Of a DNA stretch of 33,933 bases, positions 15,209 through 23,095 are shown piece after piece. The stretch is from Bacteroidaceae bacterium (lineage in GTDB: Bacteria > Bacteroidota > Bacteroidia > Bacteroidales > Bacteroidaceae): contig JAFWXS010000133.1 of NCBI GenBank assembly GCA_017517925.1, forward strand, positions 1 to 33,933. Direction: 5' to 3'. Position 1 is the first letter of the stretch, and every line of letters starts with the position of its first letter. The notes beneath the pieces were generated by a model, which was not told the DNA's origin, searched no databases, and worked only from the letters and a program-made list of their open reading frames with translations. Made by a program: the position numbers and the translations under genes.

Positions 15209-16135
15209 TTATCTCACCAACCAATGATTATTATGCGTTTCCGGTTGTTGGTTATTACCGTACGCTACCCCTATGGCACGTGCCGCCTCAATACGTTGCG
15301 CCTCCAAATCTACCCCGTCTTGATACATTTTCTTGGAAAAGGTCCATTCATCTCCCATACGAGCCTGTATCTCCTTTGTTAATGACAATGCTTCGGGATA
15401 ACATGAAGCATCAGGATAGATTTCAGATAGCAACAGAGCCGCAGCATTGGCTCCTACTTCATTCTGATTGGCAGCCCATACGCTACGTGCCTGCGCCAAA
15501 TATACCTGACCGTTGTGATTGACATAGCCACTCCAAACATCCAAAATGGCAACATCCACATTCTCTATATGTTTGCAGCATGCAGGGATAGCACTCAGCA
15601 GTGCAAGTGCATCCTCATATTTATGCTGCGTTCCCAATCGCTTGGCCTGACGAATCAAGTTGGGAGCTTCACGGTCATAATAAGCGACAACCTTGGCTGT
15701 ACCATTCTTTATCCACGATTGGAGGTCTGCATCATTATAATTCAGGCTGCCGAAAGCGGCACTATATGCTTTCTCTTCCGAAGTGCCGGCACCACGAAGC
15801 TTCACAGAAGTGCTCGCCAACTTGTCACCTGTAATATTATTACCTACGAACAAAGCCAAATCCAACGATACTGTTACCATAGGCTGCAAACCTGAGACTA
15901 TATTCTTTGAGGTCTCTACAGGAACGGCAACCAAGGAGAATGTTGCGTACTCAATTCCTCCATTGACACCCTGCAAAGAAAGTGCCTGACAGAGTTTTAC
16001 TTCAAGATTATTAGCAGCAATCATGGGAACCGGTGCGCTCTGTTCAATCACCATTACAGACATTGGAATATCCTGTGCCTTAAGCTGCATGCCTACATGT
16101 AACAGCAATGCAGCAATCCATATTATCCGTTTCAT
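15209..16135 (-). CDS. Exported protein of unknown function (DUF6175 operon)
   Basis: 308-residue secreted protein with signal peptide MKRIIWIAALLLHVGMQLKAQ. The mature part begins with a beta-alpha segment (IPMSVMVIEQSAPVPMIAANNLEVKLCQAL), has the conserved-looking SLDLALFVGNNITGDKLAST block, and continues into helical, TPR-like pairs (LIRQAKRLGTQHKYEDALALL, then AALLLSEIYPDASCYPEALSL). The first half is reminiscent of CsgG/LpoB-type periplasmic domains, but I cannot confirm this. It lies 11 bp downstream of the DUF6175 gene, indicating co-transcription and probably a joint role in the envelope. Confidence 0.8.
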   Translation of the reverse strand: MKRIIWIAALLLHVGMQLKAQDIPMSVMVIEQSAPVPMIAANNLEVKLCQALSLQGVNGGIEYATFSLVAVPVETSKNIVSGLQPMVTVSLDLALFVGNNITGDKLASTSVKLRGAGTSEEKAYSAAFGSLNYNDADLQSWIKNGTAKVVAYYDREAPNLIRQAKRLGTQHKYEDALALLSAIPACCKHIENVDVAILDVWSGYVNHNGQVYLAQARSVWAANQNEVGANAAALLLSEIYPDASCYPEALSLTKEIQARMGDEWTFSKKMYQDGVDLEAQRIEAARAIGVAYGNNQQPETHNNHWLVR

Positions 16136-16146
16136 ACTTCGTCACA

Positions 16147-17097
16147 TTATTTAATATAGAAATTCACTTTACCCAACCCAATGGTCTTGAACTCACTCTG
16201 GATTCCATAGTCAGCTTCCAGATATGTACTCAGTTTACGTGCTATCTGGTTGGCATTCTGTTTGCGCATACGTCCACGCACTTCGGCCATCAGCGGAACA
16301 TATACGCATTGATAATTCAAAAAGGTGCTTCCACCGCGCACCTTCTCCAATCCGTTGCCATCAACAGAATTATCGTAAAGGAAATCATCTATCACCTCTT
16401 GTAACGTATACTCGCCAGCCTTACTGTTCATGGTAAGCGACGATCCGTCAGCAATCTTGAAGTTAAACGATATGCCACGTCCATTGGTTGCCATACGCTG
16501 ATAATACCCTAACATCTTCTGCAAGAACGCATCCATCTGCCCGAAGACAGCTTCACGTACAAGAATAGCCGGAGTAGTAGCGGTAGCCGGCTGCCCCACT
16601 CCACTTATAGGCGCAAACTGCATGCTTGTGTAGGCATCAATACCGGACATAGTCCATTGCACTTGGCGTTGGGGGCCATTCTTCAAAAGCGTAAAGTTTA
16701 TCTTGACAAGAATATCAGCTTGAGAATTACGTATGATGGCTTCATCCACACTTTCAGCCTCACTGCCAAAATTGCTTTCGTTCATGGCCGCATCAGACTT
16801 ATAGTTGTTGATGGCTGTCAGTATATCCACTATTTCAATGCTGCTGTTGCGGTCAGTAATGAGTTGTCCTATCTGCAAGAGCACGGCATGCAGTGTCTGG
16901 TCTTCGGTCAACGCCTTTTCATAATCGGGACGCACCTCGGTACTTCCCTGATTGTTAAATGAGAGCGTATATCCATTGGCTTTGCAATAGATGTCATCGG
17001 GAACAATCATGATTGTAGGGGGCGACATTGTCTTCTGTGCACTGGTTGCCAACACGCCCATGACAACACACAGGGTCAATAGAATTGAACGTTTCAT
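16147..17097 (-). CDS. DUF6175 family exported protein
   Basis: 316-residue exported protein with signal peptide MKRSILLTLCVVMGVLATSAQ. The mature start (MSPPTIMIVPDDIYCKANGY) and later blocks (NSQADILVKINFTLLKNGPQRQ near residue 130, then SGIDAYTSMQFAPISGVG) match my recollection of DUF6175, a Bacteroidetes family of unknown function. Its start overlaps the stop of the preceding lipoprotein gene by 4 bp, a sign of translational coupling. The C-terminal part (QIARKLSTYLEADYGIQSEFKT) resembles periplasmic domains that sense or bind envelope components. No enzymatic motif is visible. Confidence 0.85.
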   Translation of the reverse strand: MKRSILLTLCVVMGVLATSAQKTMSPPTIMIVPDDIYCKANGYTLSFNNQGSTEVRPDYEKALTEDQTLHAVLLQIGQLITDRNSSIEIVDILTAINNYKSDAAMNESNFGSEAESVDEAIIRNSQADILVKINFTLLKNGPQRQVQWTMSGIDAYTSMQFAPISGVGQPATATTPAILVREAVFGQMDAFLQKMLGYYQRMATNGRGISFNFKIADGSSLTMNSKAGEYTLQEVIDDFLYDNSVDGNGLEKVRGGSTFLNYQCVYVPLMAEVRGRMRKQNANQIARKLSTYLEADYGIQSEFKTIGLGKVNFYIK

Positions 17098-17579
17098 CTT
17101 GTTTCTTTATTTATGATACCATCTTTTATCAATTGTCTTTTCAGTGCAGCACGCTCCACATCTATATACACACGATACAGGAGGTCTGCACCATTCTTAT
17201 ACCTCTTCACACCACGGTAGAGTGGTTTATGTATCTTGGTATACGAAGCATAGTCGCCTGCAAAGAAATCGAGGAAATAATCTTCATGCTTTCTTTTTGC
17301 GTGAGGGTCTGCCACGAGCGGTGTGGCAACAGAATGGTTATTACCCTTCAGAACACCGGAAAACAGGACATCATTCAGTGCCTGCTTTTTGGCCTGCTCT
17401 ATGGCTTCTCGTCGTGTAGTGCCCTTGCCCCATGCAGTAAGTTGCACCACGCCATCCATCGAAGTACCTCTGCACTCTGTCTCATAATTGAAATATGGAG
17501 CCGTCGTGTCCTTCGTACTTCTGCAAGCGGTAATCAACAGCAGCAATGCAGCTGCAATCATCCAAACAGTCCTTTTCAT
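17094..17579 (-). CDS. Lipoprotein of unknown function, paralogue of the next upstream gene
   Basis: 161-residue lipoprotein: signal MKRTVWMIAAALLLLITAC with the lipobox Cys at residue 19. The segment GTTRREAIEQAKKQALNDVL (about 53-72) resembles the start of LPP20/FlgT-like repeat domains, in which a short helix rich in Ala and Gln follows a strand. It aligns with the neighbouring 154-residue protein over LNDVLFSGV / VHGVLFRGF, the PLV block, the F-F-x-x-F-F-A block and a C-terminal Y-x-V...VD...L...L...G-I pattern, so the two genes are tandem paralogues. It overlaps the DUF6175 gene by 4 bp. Confidence 0.8.
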   Translation of the reverse strand: MKRTVWMIAAALLLLITACRSTKDTTAPYFNYETECRGTSMDGVVQLTAWGKGTTRREAIEQAKKQALNDVLFSGVLKGNNHSVATPLVADPHAKRKHEDYFLDFFAGDYASYTKIHKPLYRGVKRYKNGADLLYRVYIDVERAALKRQLIKDGIINKETR

Positions 17580-17580
17580 A

Positions 17581-18045
17581 TTACCAGAGATTTGAAAAAC
17601 CTTTTATTACACCTGCCTCTTCCAGATGATGCAAGAGACGTTCCTTATCAACCAGCAACAAGGCCGACACTTCGTAAGTATTGCGCTTCACCTTTGTACT
17701 TTGCAACGAAGAAGAAACTATCGACACGTAGTTCTCATGCTGCTTCTGTGCAAAGAACGGGGTGAAGAACTCGGTCTTTGTCTGCTCTGCACCCGGCTCT
17801 TGCACCAAAGGTTGCTGAGCGGGGTCGCCAGATTTCTCTCCCATAAATCCACGGAAGAGCACGCCATGTACGGCACAACGTTTCAACTCCGTTTGCGCGA
17901 GCTTGGGATCCTTCACTAAGGTTGTCACTCTTACGAGAAACTCACCGTTCTTTCCCTGACCTCCACTGATGATGTTATACTCGTTTTGTGCAAACGATAC
18001 CATGCAATGGAGCAATACCGACAGTAGAATAATTGTTTTTTTCAT
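17581..18045 (-). CDS. Small exported protein, paralogue of the adjacent lipoprotein
   Basis: 154-residue exported protein with signal peptide MKKTIILLSVLLHCMVSFAQ, without a clear lipobox. The mature part shares the layout of the downstream lipoprotein (GKNGEFLVRVTTLVKDPKLA, then CAVHGVLFRGFMGEKSG, EFFTPFFAQKQHENY, and the C-terminal VSALLLVDKERLLHHLEEAG). It carries a Gln/Pro-rich insertion (DPAQQPLVQEPGAEQ) absent from the paralogue. It is separated by a single base from the lipoprotein gene and by 14 bp from the outer-membrane-like protein gene upstream. Confidence 0.8.
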   Translation of the reverse strand: MKKTIILLSVLLHCMVSFAQNEYNIISGGQGKNGEFLVRVTTLVKDPKLAQTELKRCAVHGVLFRGFMGEKSGDPAQQPLVQEPGAEQTKTEFFTPFFAQKQHENYVSIVSSSLQSTKVKRNTYEVSALLLVDKERLLHHLEEAGVIKGFSNLW

Positions 18046-18059
18046 TTGCGTTTGATGTA

Positions 18060-19862
18060 TTAAAGATTAAAACCCAAAGATACGCTATTATTGATATGTT
18101 TTCCATATTTATACGCCACATACATCCAAGGAGTAATATTCAATCCTATTTTGATGTCGTAGTCTATACCAGAATACCAATAATCATCCTCTTTATGCGT
18201 TGAGTATTTTTCATAAGAGTATTTCCTATAATAGTGAAATTCTGTGTCTAAATACTTGATTCCTATTGATGGGTATATAAAAAATGCCCACTTACCATTA
18301 GTTCCCATAGGACGAGTACGGACAATAAATCCAGTATTGATTCCCATGCCAGATGTCCCATCCCCAAAGCATTGCCTCCAATCCAAAACATTCCAAGCAA
18401 AATGGGTTCCATAGTTAATACTCCAACCAACATTCAAGGTAAAGCACATCCCCGCAGAAGAATAGAATCCCGAACAATACTTACGGTCATATTCACTTAG
18501 AGAATTACGCAATTCTTCCCCACTAACATATATTGTAGTCAACCCACCACTGACCTTAATGTTATGTCGTTTGTACTGATATCCCGCTTTCCCCATCTCA
18601 CGCATCTGCAGTCCCATGCCACAAACGTCATCAGACTTTCCTTTACTCAACATGAATGCCGTGCCTTTATATTGAGAATAGTCGGTATCGCTGCTGAAAT
18701 TGATATTACTGTTGTTCCATACAGTAGTAGGGACTGCCACACCTACACGCTTATAGGTAATCTCTCCTTTCTTCTTTTTTGCTTCCAGAATCTCGTATTT
18801 ACTACTTGTCTTTACTCCTTCTTTTGTTCCAATATACGCATATAGCCTGCTTCCGTCACAATAGAATGAAGTTTTGGGTTTGAATACCGGATAATTCTTT
18901 GCCAGATTCTCTATACCTTTATTAATTGTAGTGGCACACACCTCACGTATCACCCTATTCAAGTCGTTCTGACTCTTGAATACCGTGCGTGCACTGCGCT
19001 CGCGGTACATACCGATATATTCCAAGGTAAAACTCTTCTTGTCACTTTCGAACTTGCTCTTTCTATTCATACGCTCTGAAATAGAGTAGCTCTCGTCGCT
19101 CCAGTACTCACTGTACATCTTGTTCTTCAGTTCGTCATTCCACTTCAAGCGATAGAGATAGGCTTTCAAATTCACTGCAAATCCGCCCATATCGGCAGCG
19201 ACCGTAGCACCACCCAAGGCCAAGGTGGAACCCAGTTCCGAGTAAGTACCCGCTTCCGTATTTCCTTTACGATATTGCTCCTGCGCGTATGCATCAAGTA
19301 CATAAGAACCTGCAGCCAACAAGCCGGATAGGATTTGCCCCGTCTGCTCCTTGTCGTAATAGTCCATATCACACACGAGTACAAAAGTATTCTGCAAAAG
19401 TTCGTCACCCTCTTCAGACAAGAGAGCGACACCGCGCTCGGTATTCTCGGCTCGCTGTAAATCCTCATACGAAGCATTGTATCCACCCCGTTGATGTATC
19501 AGCTCCATATTCATCGTACCGCTATACGGGTCATAGTTGAACCATTTCTTCACCAAGTCCTTGGCTACATTATTATTGGATAGTTTATATTCGATGTCGC
19601 TTTTGGACTGGTTACCGTTGACACTAAAGACACGTACCGTCAAATTATGGTCATTATAGCGCTCAGGAAGAGGTATTTGGGCGAATTGCTGCTCCATCTG
19701 CGTTGCATACTGAGTACCCTTATGCGTCAGCAGAATAAGACACAAGGAACTACGACGATACTCTTCGGTAGCTCCATAATTACTGCCAGCCTGATTTTGT
19801 GCAAACAAAATACTTGTACCACTCCATAATATCAAGTACAACAAGATAATTCTTCTTTTCAT
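18060..19862 (-). CDS. Large exported protein with beta-barrel-like C-terminus (first gene of DUF6175 operon)
   Basis: 600-residue exported protein opening the operon; signal MKRRIILLYLILWSGTSILFAQ. The first 150 residues are mixed alpha/beta (SSLCLILLTHKGTQYATQM, LTVRVFSVNGNQSKSDIEY). A Gly/Ala-rich segment near 175-225 (LSGLLAAGSYVLDAYAQEQY, then LGSTLALGGATVAADMGGF) could be a membrane hairpin. The final 170 residues alternate aromatic and small residues and end in Leu (GMCFTLNVGWSINYGTHF, KWAFFIYPSIGIKYLDTEFHYY, WMYVAYKYGKHINNSVSLGFNL), as in outer-membrane beta-barrels. Together with the small exported partners it probably forms an envelope complex whose function I cannot name. Confidence 0.8.
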   Translation of the reverse strand: MKRRIILLYLILWSGTSILFAQNQAGSNYGATEEYRRSSLCLILLTHKGTQYATQMEQQFAQIPLPERYNDHNLTVRVFSVNGNQSKSDIEYKLSNNNVAKDLVKKWFNYDPYSGTMNMELIHQRGGYNASYEDLQRAENTERGVALLSEEGDELLQNTFVLVCDMDYYDKEQTGQILSGLLAAGSYVLDAYAQEQYRKGNTEAGTYSELGSTLALGGATVAADMGGFAVNLKAYLYRLKWNDELKNKMYSEYWSDESYSISERMNRKSKFESDKKSFTLEYIGMYRERSARTVFKSQNDLNRVIREVCATTINKGIENLAKNYPVFKPKTSFYCDGSRLYAYIGTKEGVKTSSKYEILEAKKKKGEITYKRVGVAVPTTVWNNSNINFSSDTDYSQYKGTAFMLSKGKSDDVCGMGLQMREMGKAGYQYKRHNIKVSGGLTTIYVSGEELRNSLSEYDRKYCSGFYSSAGMCFTLNVGWSINYGTHFAWNVLDWRQCFGDGTSGMGINTGFIVRTRPMGTNGKWAFFIYPSIGIKYLDTEFHYYRKYSYEKYSTHKEDDYWYSGIDYDIKIGLNITPWMYVAYKYGKHINNSVSLGFNL

Positions 19863-19921
19863 CTGAAAAACTCTCCGCCCGTAGACTCCCCTGACCGAAC
19901 GAAATGTTTTTCGTTACTAAA

Positions 19922-20180
19922 AAGAAAAAGCGCGGGAATCTGTGCCTGTCACTCGTCCCACGTGTAGAGGCTCTGGCATCGCCCATCTTGTCGAAACGAG
20001 CAACGCCGAAGCCCACGCCGATATGAAATACATTCAAACAGAACTTGCACTAACGCACAAGCACCTTGATTGTTTGGTATAACATACCCATGAGCATCTA
20101 CCGTTGCTTTGTCTTTGACAAGATTGTTGAAACTGCCAGATTTCCACACGTCAAGAACAAAGCGCTAAGTAAACGCTTTT
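19922..20180 (-). ncRNA. Candidate structured RNA (6S-like rod), boundaries approximate
   Basis: On the minus strand four helices nest in strict order. In plus coordinates: 20146-20151 with 19960-19965 (ACACGT/ACGTGT), 20135-20140 with 19972-19977 (GCCAGA/TCTGGC), 20117-20124 with 19985-19992 (GACAAGAT/ATCTTGTC, 8 bp perfect) and 20102-20107 with 20000-20005 (CGTTGC/GCAACG). Inside is a hairpin GGTAT-aac-ATACC (20076-20088), and a short AAGCG/CGCTT hairpin (20160-20178) starts the RNA. A U-rich run (rich in CTTTTT on the minus strand, about 19921-19930) follows and could end it. Two overlapping ORFs of 66 and 85 codons in this interval have no protein-like features. The rod with internal loops resembles 6S RNA, but the identity is inferred. 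Confidence 0.5.
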
Positions 20181-20315
20181 CCATTATGTCATCCCCACCC
20201 AACCTCCTTAATCCGTATTAACAATGAATACCGAATTATTTTTCAACTGCGCAACTAAGGCTTATTTTTGAAAAAATAGTATACAAAATTTGTAGATTCA
20301 AGCAGACCACAGAAT

Positions 20316-20394
20316 CGGGTACAGAATCATTCTATCGGGTAAACCCGCGAGAAAAATCAGGCAGAGTTGTCAGAAATACGGGTGAACCCACGGG
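20316..20394. repeat. Cluster of CGGGT/ACCCG words (patch G)
   Basis: ATCGGGTA occurs at 20314-20321 and 20334-20341. CGGGT stands at 20316, 20336 and 20379, and ACCC/ACCCG in the opposite sense at 20343 and 20386. GGGTAAACCC (20337-20346) and GGGTGAACCC (20380-20389) are short palindromes. The arrangement is less regular than the neighbouring element and may be a decayed version. Confidence 0.5.
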
Positions 20395-20433
20395 ATGCGG
20401 TGAGTATACTCAGAATACTATATAAGCGATGTT

Positions 20434-20584
20434 CCGAAATCAGCTGACCGGCTGACCGTGACGGTGTAAACAACTTATAATGAGTTGGTAATAACGGTCA
20501 GCTAAGGTCAACTGAGCTGACCATGCTAACCGACTGATATTATATCTATTGTAGATACCCGGTCAGCCGGTCAGCTATTTTCGG
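20434..20584. repeat. 151-bp mirror-symmetric element (element E)
   Basis: Outer 25-bp arms (20434-20458 and 20560-20584) match except at two positions and carry GCTGACC twice at an 8-bp step. GGTCAGCT (20496-20503) and AGCTGACC (20515-20522) form an inner pair. All blocks share the centre 20509, with 37-bp spacers on both sides. The length equals that of element C and the layout is the same. Confidence 0.85.
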
Positions 20585-20609
20585 AATACTTGTTATAGGA
20601 GCTATCGAG

Positions 20610-20653
20610 CCTGCTATAAAAATTTATAGCACCTGCTATAAGAATTTATAGCC
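20610..20653. repeat. 22-bp tandem palindrome array (array F), 2 copies
   Basis: Two adjacent 22-bp units (20610-20631 and 20632-20653) each contain the near-palindrome GCTATAA(A/G)AATTTATAGC; they differ at two positions. The step equals that of array D at 5815-5890. Confidence 0.75.
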
Positions 20654-20700
20654 TCGGCGACAGCATAGAGGAGAGCCTGCGAAAAATCAGAGCACTAAAT

Positions 20701-20735
20701 AGAAGGAGGGACAGATGCATCTGCCCCTCCTTCTT
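20701..20735 (-). terminator. Terminator downstream of the GlmM-type gene
   Basis: AGAAGGAGGG (20701-20710) pairs with CCCTCCTTCT (20725-20734), and CAGATGCATCTG inside the loop is itself palindromic (20712-20723). It lies about 115 bp beyond the stop codon of the GlmM-type gene on the minus strand. Confidence 0.65.
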
Positions 20736-20756
20736 ATTACCATATAAGCAATGTTA

Positions 20757-20822
20757 CTATGCTTTCTTTCTCTTCTTCACAAAGAGTCCTACCATACTGA
20801 GTAAAAAAAGTGTAAGTAACAT
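20757..20822 (-). CDS. Possible 21-residue membrane peptide
   Basis: Downstream of the GlmM-type gene, starting 28 bp after its stop codon, is a 22-codon frame: ATG at 20822, a hydrophobic run (LLTLFLLSMVGLFV) and a basic end (KKRKKA), then TAG. The hydrophobic-plus-basic pattern is what one expects of a single-pass micropeptide, and the terminator lies after it, so it could be co-transcribed. There is no clear ribosome-binding site and no known family, and such a short frame can arise by chance. Confidence 0.25.
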   Translation of the reverse strand: MLLTLFLLSMVGLFVKKRKKA

Positions 20823-20850
20823 AACGCGCTAATGAATAATTAAACTATGA

Positions 20851-22242
20851 TTACTTCTTACTCAAATCGTAAACGACTTTCATCACAGCCTCACCGATAG
20901 CCTCGGCCTCCTCGGGAGAGCCGGCCTCAGAGTATACGCGGATGATGGGCTCGGTGTTGCTCTTGCGGAGGTGTACCCACTTGTCGGGGAAGTCGATCTT
21001 CACGCCGTCGATATCGTTCACCTCTTCGTTAGCGTAGATTTCCTTCACCTTCACGAGGATAGCGTCAACATCTACATCGGGGGTGAGGTCGATGCGGTTC
21101 TTGGCCATGTAGTAAGCGGGATAGGTCTTGCGGAGCTCGCTCACGGTCATCTGCTTCTTGGCAAGATAGGTGAGGAAGAGTGCGATACCTACGAGAGCGT
21201 CGCGACCATAGTGGCTGGCAGGATAGATAACACCACCGTTACCCTCACCGCCGATAACGGCGCCGGTATTCTTCATCTTGGTCACCACGTTTACCTCACC
21301 TACAGCAGAGGCGTTGTACTCGAGACCATACTTGCGGGTCACGTCGCGCAGGGCACGGGTAGAGCTAAGGTTTGACACGGTGTTACCGGGAGTGTGCTGG
21401 AGGATGTAGTCGGCAACTGTTACGAGGGTATATTCCTCACCATACATGTTGCCGTTCTCGTCGATGATGGCGAGGCGGTCAACGTCGGGGTCAACGACGA
21501 AAGCTACATCGAGGTCAGACTTCTTCATGAGGCCCATGATGTCGGTAAGGTTCTTCTCGAGGGGCTCGGGGTTGTGCTGGAAGTCACCGGTAGGTTCGCA
21601 GTAGAGTCCTTCGACGGTCTCCACGCCGAGTTGCTTGAGCAGCTTGGGCAGTACTACACCACCTACAGAGTTCACACAGTCGATAGCCACCTTGAAGTTG
21701 GCCTTGCGGATAGCCTCTACGTCTACGAGGTCGAGAGCGAGCACGCTGTCAATATGTTTCTGGTCGTATGAGTCGTCCTTGGTATAGTGACCGATGTGGT
21801 CGATATCAGCAAACTCGAATGCCTCGGCAGCAGCGATAGAGAGTACTTCGGCACCCTCGGCAGCATTGAGGAACTCGCCCTTCTCGTTGAGGAGCTTTAG
21901 TGCATTCCACTGACGGGGATTATGGCTGGCAGTGAGGATGATACCGCCGCATGAGCCCGACATGGTAACGGCAAGCTCAGTGGTAGGAGTAGAAGCCAGA
22001 CCGATGTCGAGCACATCGAAGCCCATGCCCATGAGCGTACCACATACGCAGCTGCGCACCATCTCACCCGAGATACGGGCATCGCGGCCTACTACGATTG
22101 TGTTGCTCGTATTGGCAGTAGTCTTGCGGATTAGTGTAGCGTAAGCGGCTACAAACTTTGTGATGTCGAGCGGATTGAGACCCTCGCCCGCCACGCCACC
22201 GATGGTGCCGCGGATTCCAGAGATAGATTTGATCAGTGTCAT
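20851..22242 (-). CDS. glmM: Phosphoglucosamine mutase-type phosphohexomutase
   Basis: Alpha-D-phosphohexomutase of 463 residues, most likely GlmM, which converts glucosamine-6-phosphate to glucosamine-1-phosphate for peptidoglycan and LPS precursors. It starts MTLIKSISGIRGTIGG. The phosphoserine loop TASHNPRQWNALK begins at residue 104 (Ser106), the metal loop is DPDVDRLAI (about residue 244), the sugar-binding loop GGEGNGGVIYP lies near 324, and the phosphate-binding loop RKSNTEPIIRVYSEA is near the C-terminus. All four family loops are intact. It follows the DUF4827 lipoprotein gene by 26 bp and is probably co-transcribed with it. Related PGM/PMM enzymes share these motifs, so the exact sugar is inferred. 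Confidence 0.9.
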   Translation of the reverse strand: MTLIKSISGIRGTIGGVAGEGLNPLDITKFVAAYATLIRKTTANTSNTIVVGRDARISGEMVRSCVCGTLMGMGFDVLDIGLASTPTTELAVTMSGSCGGIILTASHNPRQWNALKLLNEKGEFLNAAEGAEVLSIAAAEAFEFADIDHIGHYTKDDSYDQKHIDSVLALDLVDVEAIRKANFKVAIDCVNSVGGVVLPKLLKQLGVETVEGLYCEPTGDFQHNPEPLEKNLTDIMGLMKKSDLDVAFVVDPDVDRLAIIDENGNMYGEEYTLVTVADYILQHTPGNTVSNLSSTRALRDVTRKYGLEYNASAVGEVNVVTKMKNTGAVIGGEGNGGVIYPASHYGRDALVGIALFLTYLAKKQMTVSELRKTYPAYYMAKNRIDLTPDVDVDAILVKVKEIYANEEVNDIDGVKIDFPDKWVHLRKSNTEPIIRVYSEAGSPEEAEAIGEAVMKVVYDLSKK

Positions 22243-22268
22243 AGTCTTTCCGGTATATTAGTGAATGA

Positions 22269-22883
22269 TTAAAAATATGGATCGGGTTCGTATGTTATTT
22301 CAAAATATGTAGGATACACATATTGCGATGCCTTCATGGTGCTTTCGCTATGAGGAAGTATCAAACGCACCTTGGCAGACTTGTCGTTAGGACGGCCGGG
22401 AGTGATGTAGCTGAACGGAACTAACCAACCACTGGGGATACTTCCATTATTGGAGGCACTCATATAGCCTTCGGCATACTTTACTGTAAAGCTGTCATCG
22501 TTGCGCTCACAGATAAACTTGTCGGGAGCTGCATAGAGGTTTCCTGAAATGGTGTCATCAGTTTCTATATTGCACTCCAAGTATTTAACCAAGAATGTAA
22601 CGCGGTCACCATCCTCCATCATGCGGCCCTCGCCCTTACGTACAATCTGCATATAGATACCTTTGTCCTTGAAAAGTACGAACTGGTTCTTTGCCGTGTC
22701 GGTTACAAAACCGTTCTCCTCAAAGGTCTCCATATCGATTACTTGAATACCTTGTTCATGTATGAATTCATTGATATATGCCTTCTCCCGTTCTTTCATC
22801 TCGGCATAGGTCTCCACATCTTCACACGAGCACCATAGCATAGCCCAAAGGGCAATGATCATAATCTGAAAATACCTTTTCAT
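22269..22883 (-). CDS. DUF4827 family lipoprotein
   Basis: 204-residue lipoprotein of the Bacteroidetes DUF4827 family, distantly like FKBP-type proteins. The ATG at 22883 (MKRYFQIMIIALWAMLWCSC) is preferred over an upstream start because it gives a proper signal peptide with a lipobox Cys near residue 18-20. The mature part contains FEENGFVTDTAKNQFVLFKD, a glycine-rich turn KGEGRMMEDGDRVTFLVKYL (FKBP-like strand-turn-strand) and a C-terminal block ending STMKASQYVYPTYFEITYEP. The -7 box TACTTTTG (22915-22908, minus) stands 25 nt upstream. It precedes glmM by 26 bp; the pairing of a lipoprotein with a cell-wall precursor enzyme may be simple operon sharing. Confidence 0.85.
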   Translation of the reverse strand: MKRYFQIMIIALWAMLWCSCEDVETYAEMKEREKAYINEFIHEQGIQVIDMETFEENGFVTDTAKNQFVLFKDKGIYMQIVRKGEGRMMEDGDRVTFLVKYLECNIETDDTISGNLYAAPDKFICERNDDSFTVKYAEGYMSASNNGSIPSGWLVPFSYITPGRPNDKSAKVRLILPHSESTMKASQYVYPTYFEITYEPDPYF

Positions 22884-23095
22884 CCAGCTTTCTTGAATAA
22901 ATCTCCACAAAAGTAATAAAAACAGTGTCAACATACACCATGTTGCAGCATTTTTTTTCGAATATTTACCTATTTATAACAAGATTTCGGCACAAGGCCA
23001 CTACAGACGCGCCAAGACGCGAACCGTGGACCTGCTTCCAACCCCATCGCAGAGGTATGTCATAAGCCTCAGGGCTTCGGGAACTCCTCCAGCGC

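Larger units (their letters stand above)
20181..20850. other. Gene-poor, repeat-rich stretch between the structured RNA and the GlmM-type gene
   Basis: About 670 bp with no convincing gene except a possible 21-codon ORF. It contains a patch of CGGGT/ACCCG words (20316-20394), a 151-bp symmetric element (20434-20584), a 22-bp palindrome array (20610-20653) and a terminator hairpin (20701-20734). The layout parallels 4.9-5.9 kb. Confidence 0.6.

Noticed and set aside
15209..18045. Curli-type (CsgG) secretion locus
   Set aside because: Some helical and strand patterns resemble CsgG/LpoB domains, but no curli subunit repeats or CsgE/CsgF proteins are present and the similarity is too weak to name.
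19780..20149. Two overlapping minus-strand frames of 85 and 66 codons
   Set aside because: They lie in different frames over the same structured interval; the nested helices explain the conservation-like look better than a protein.
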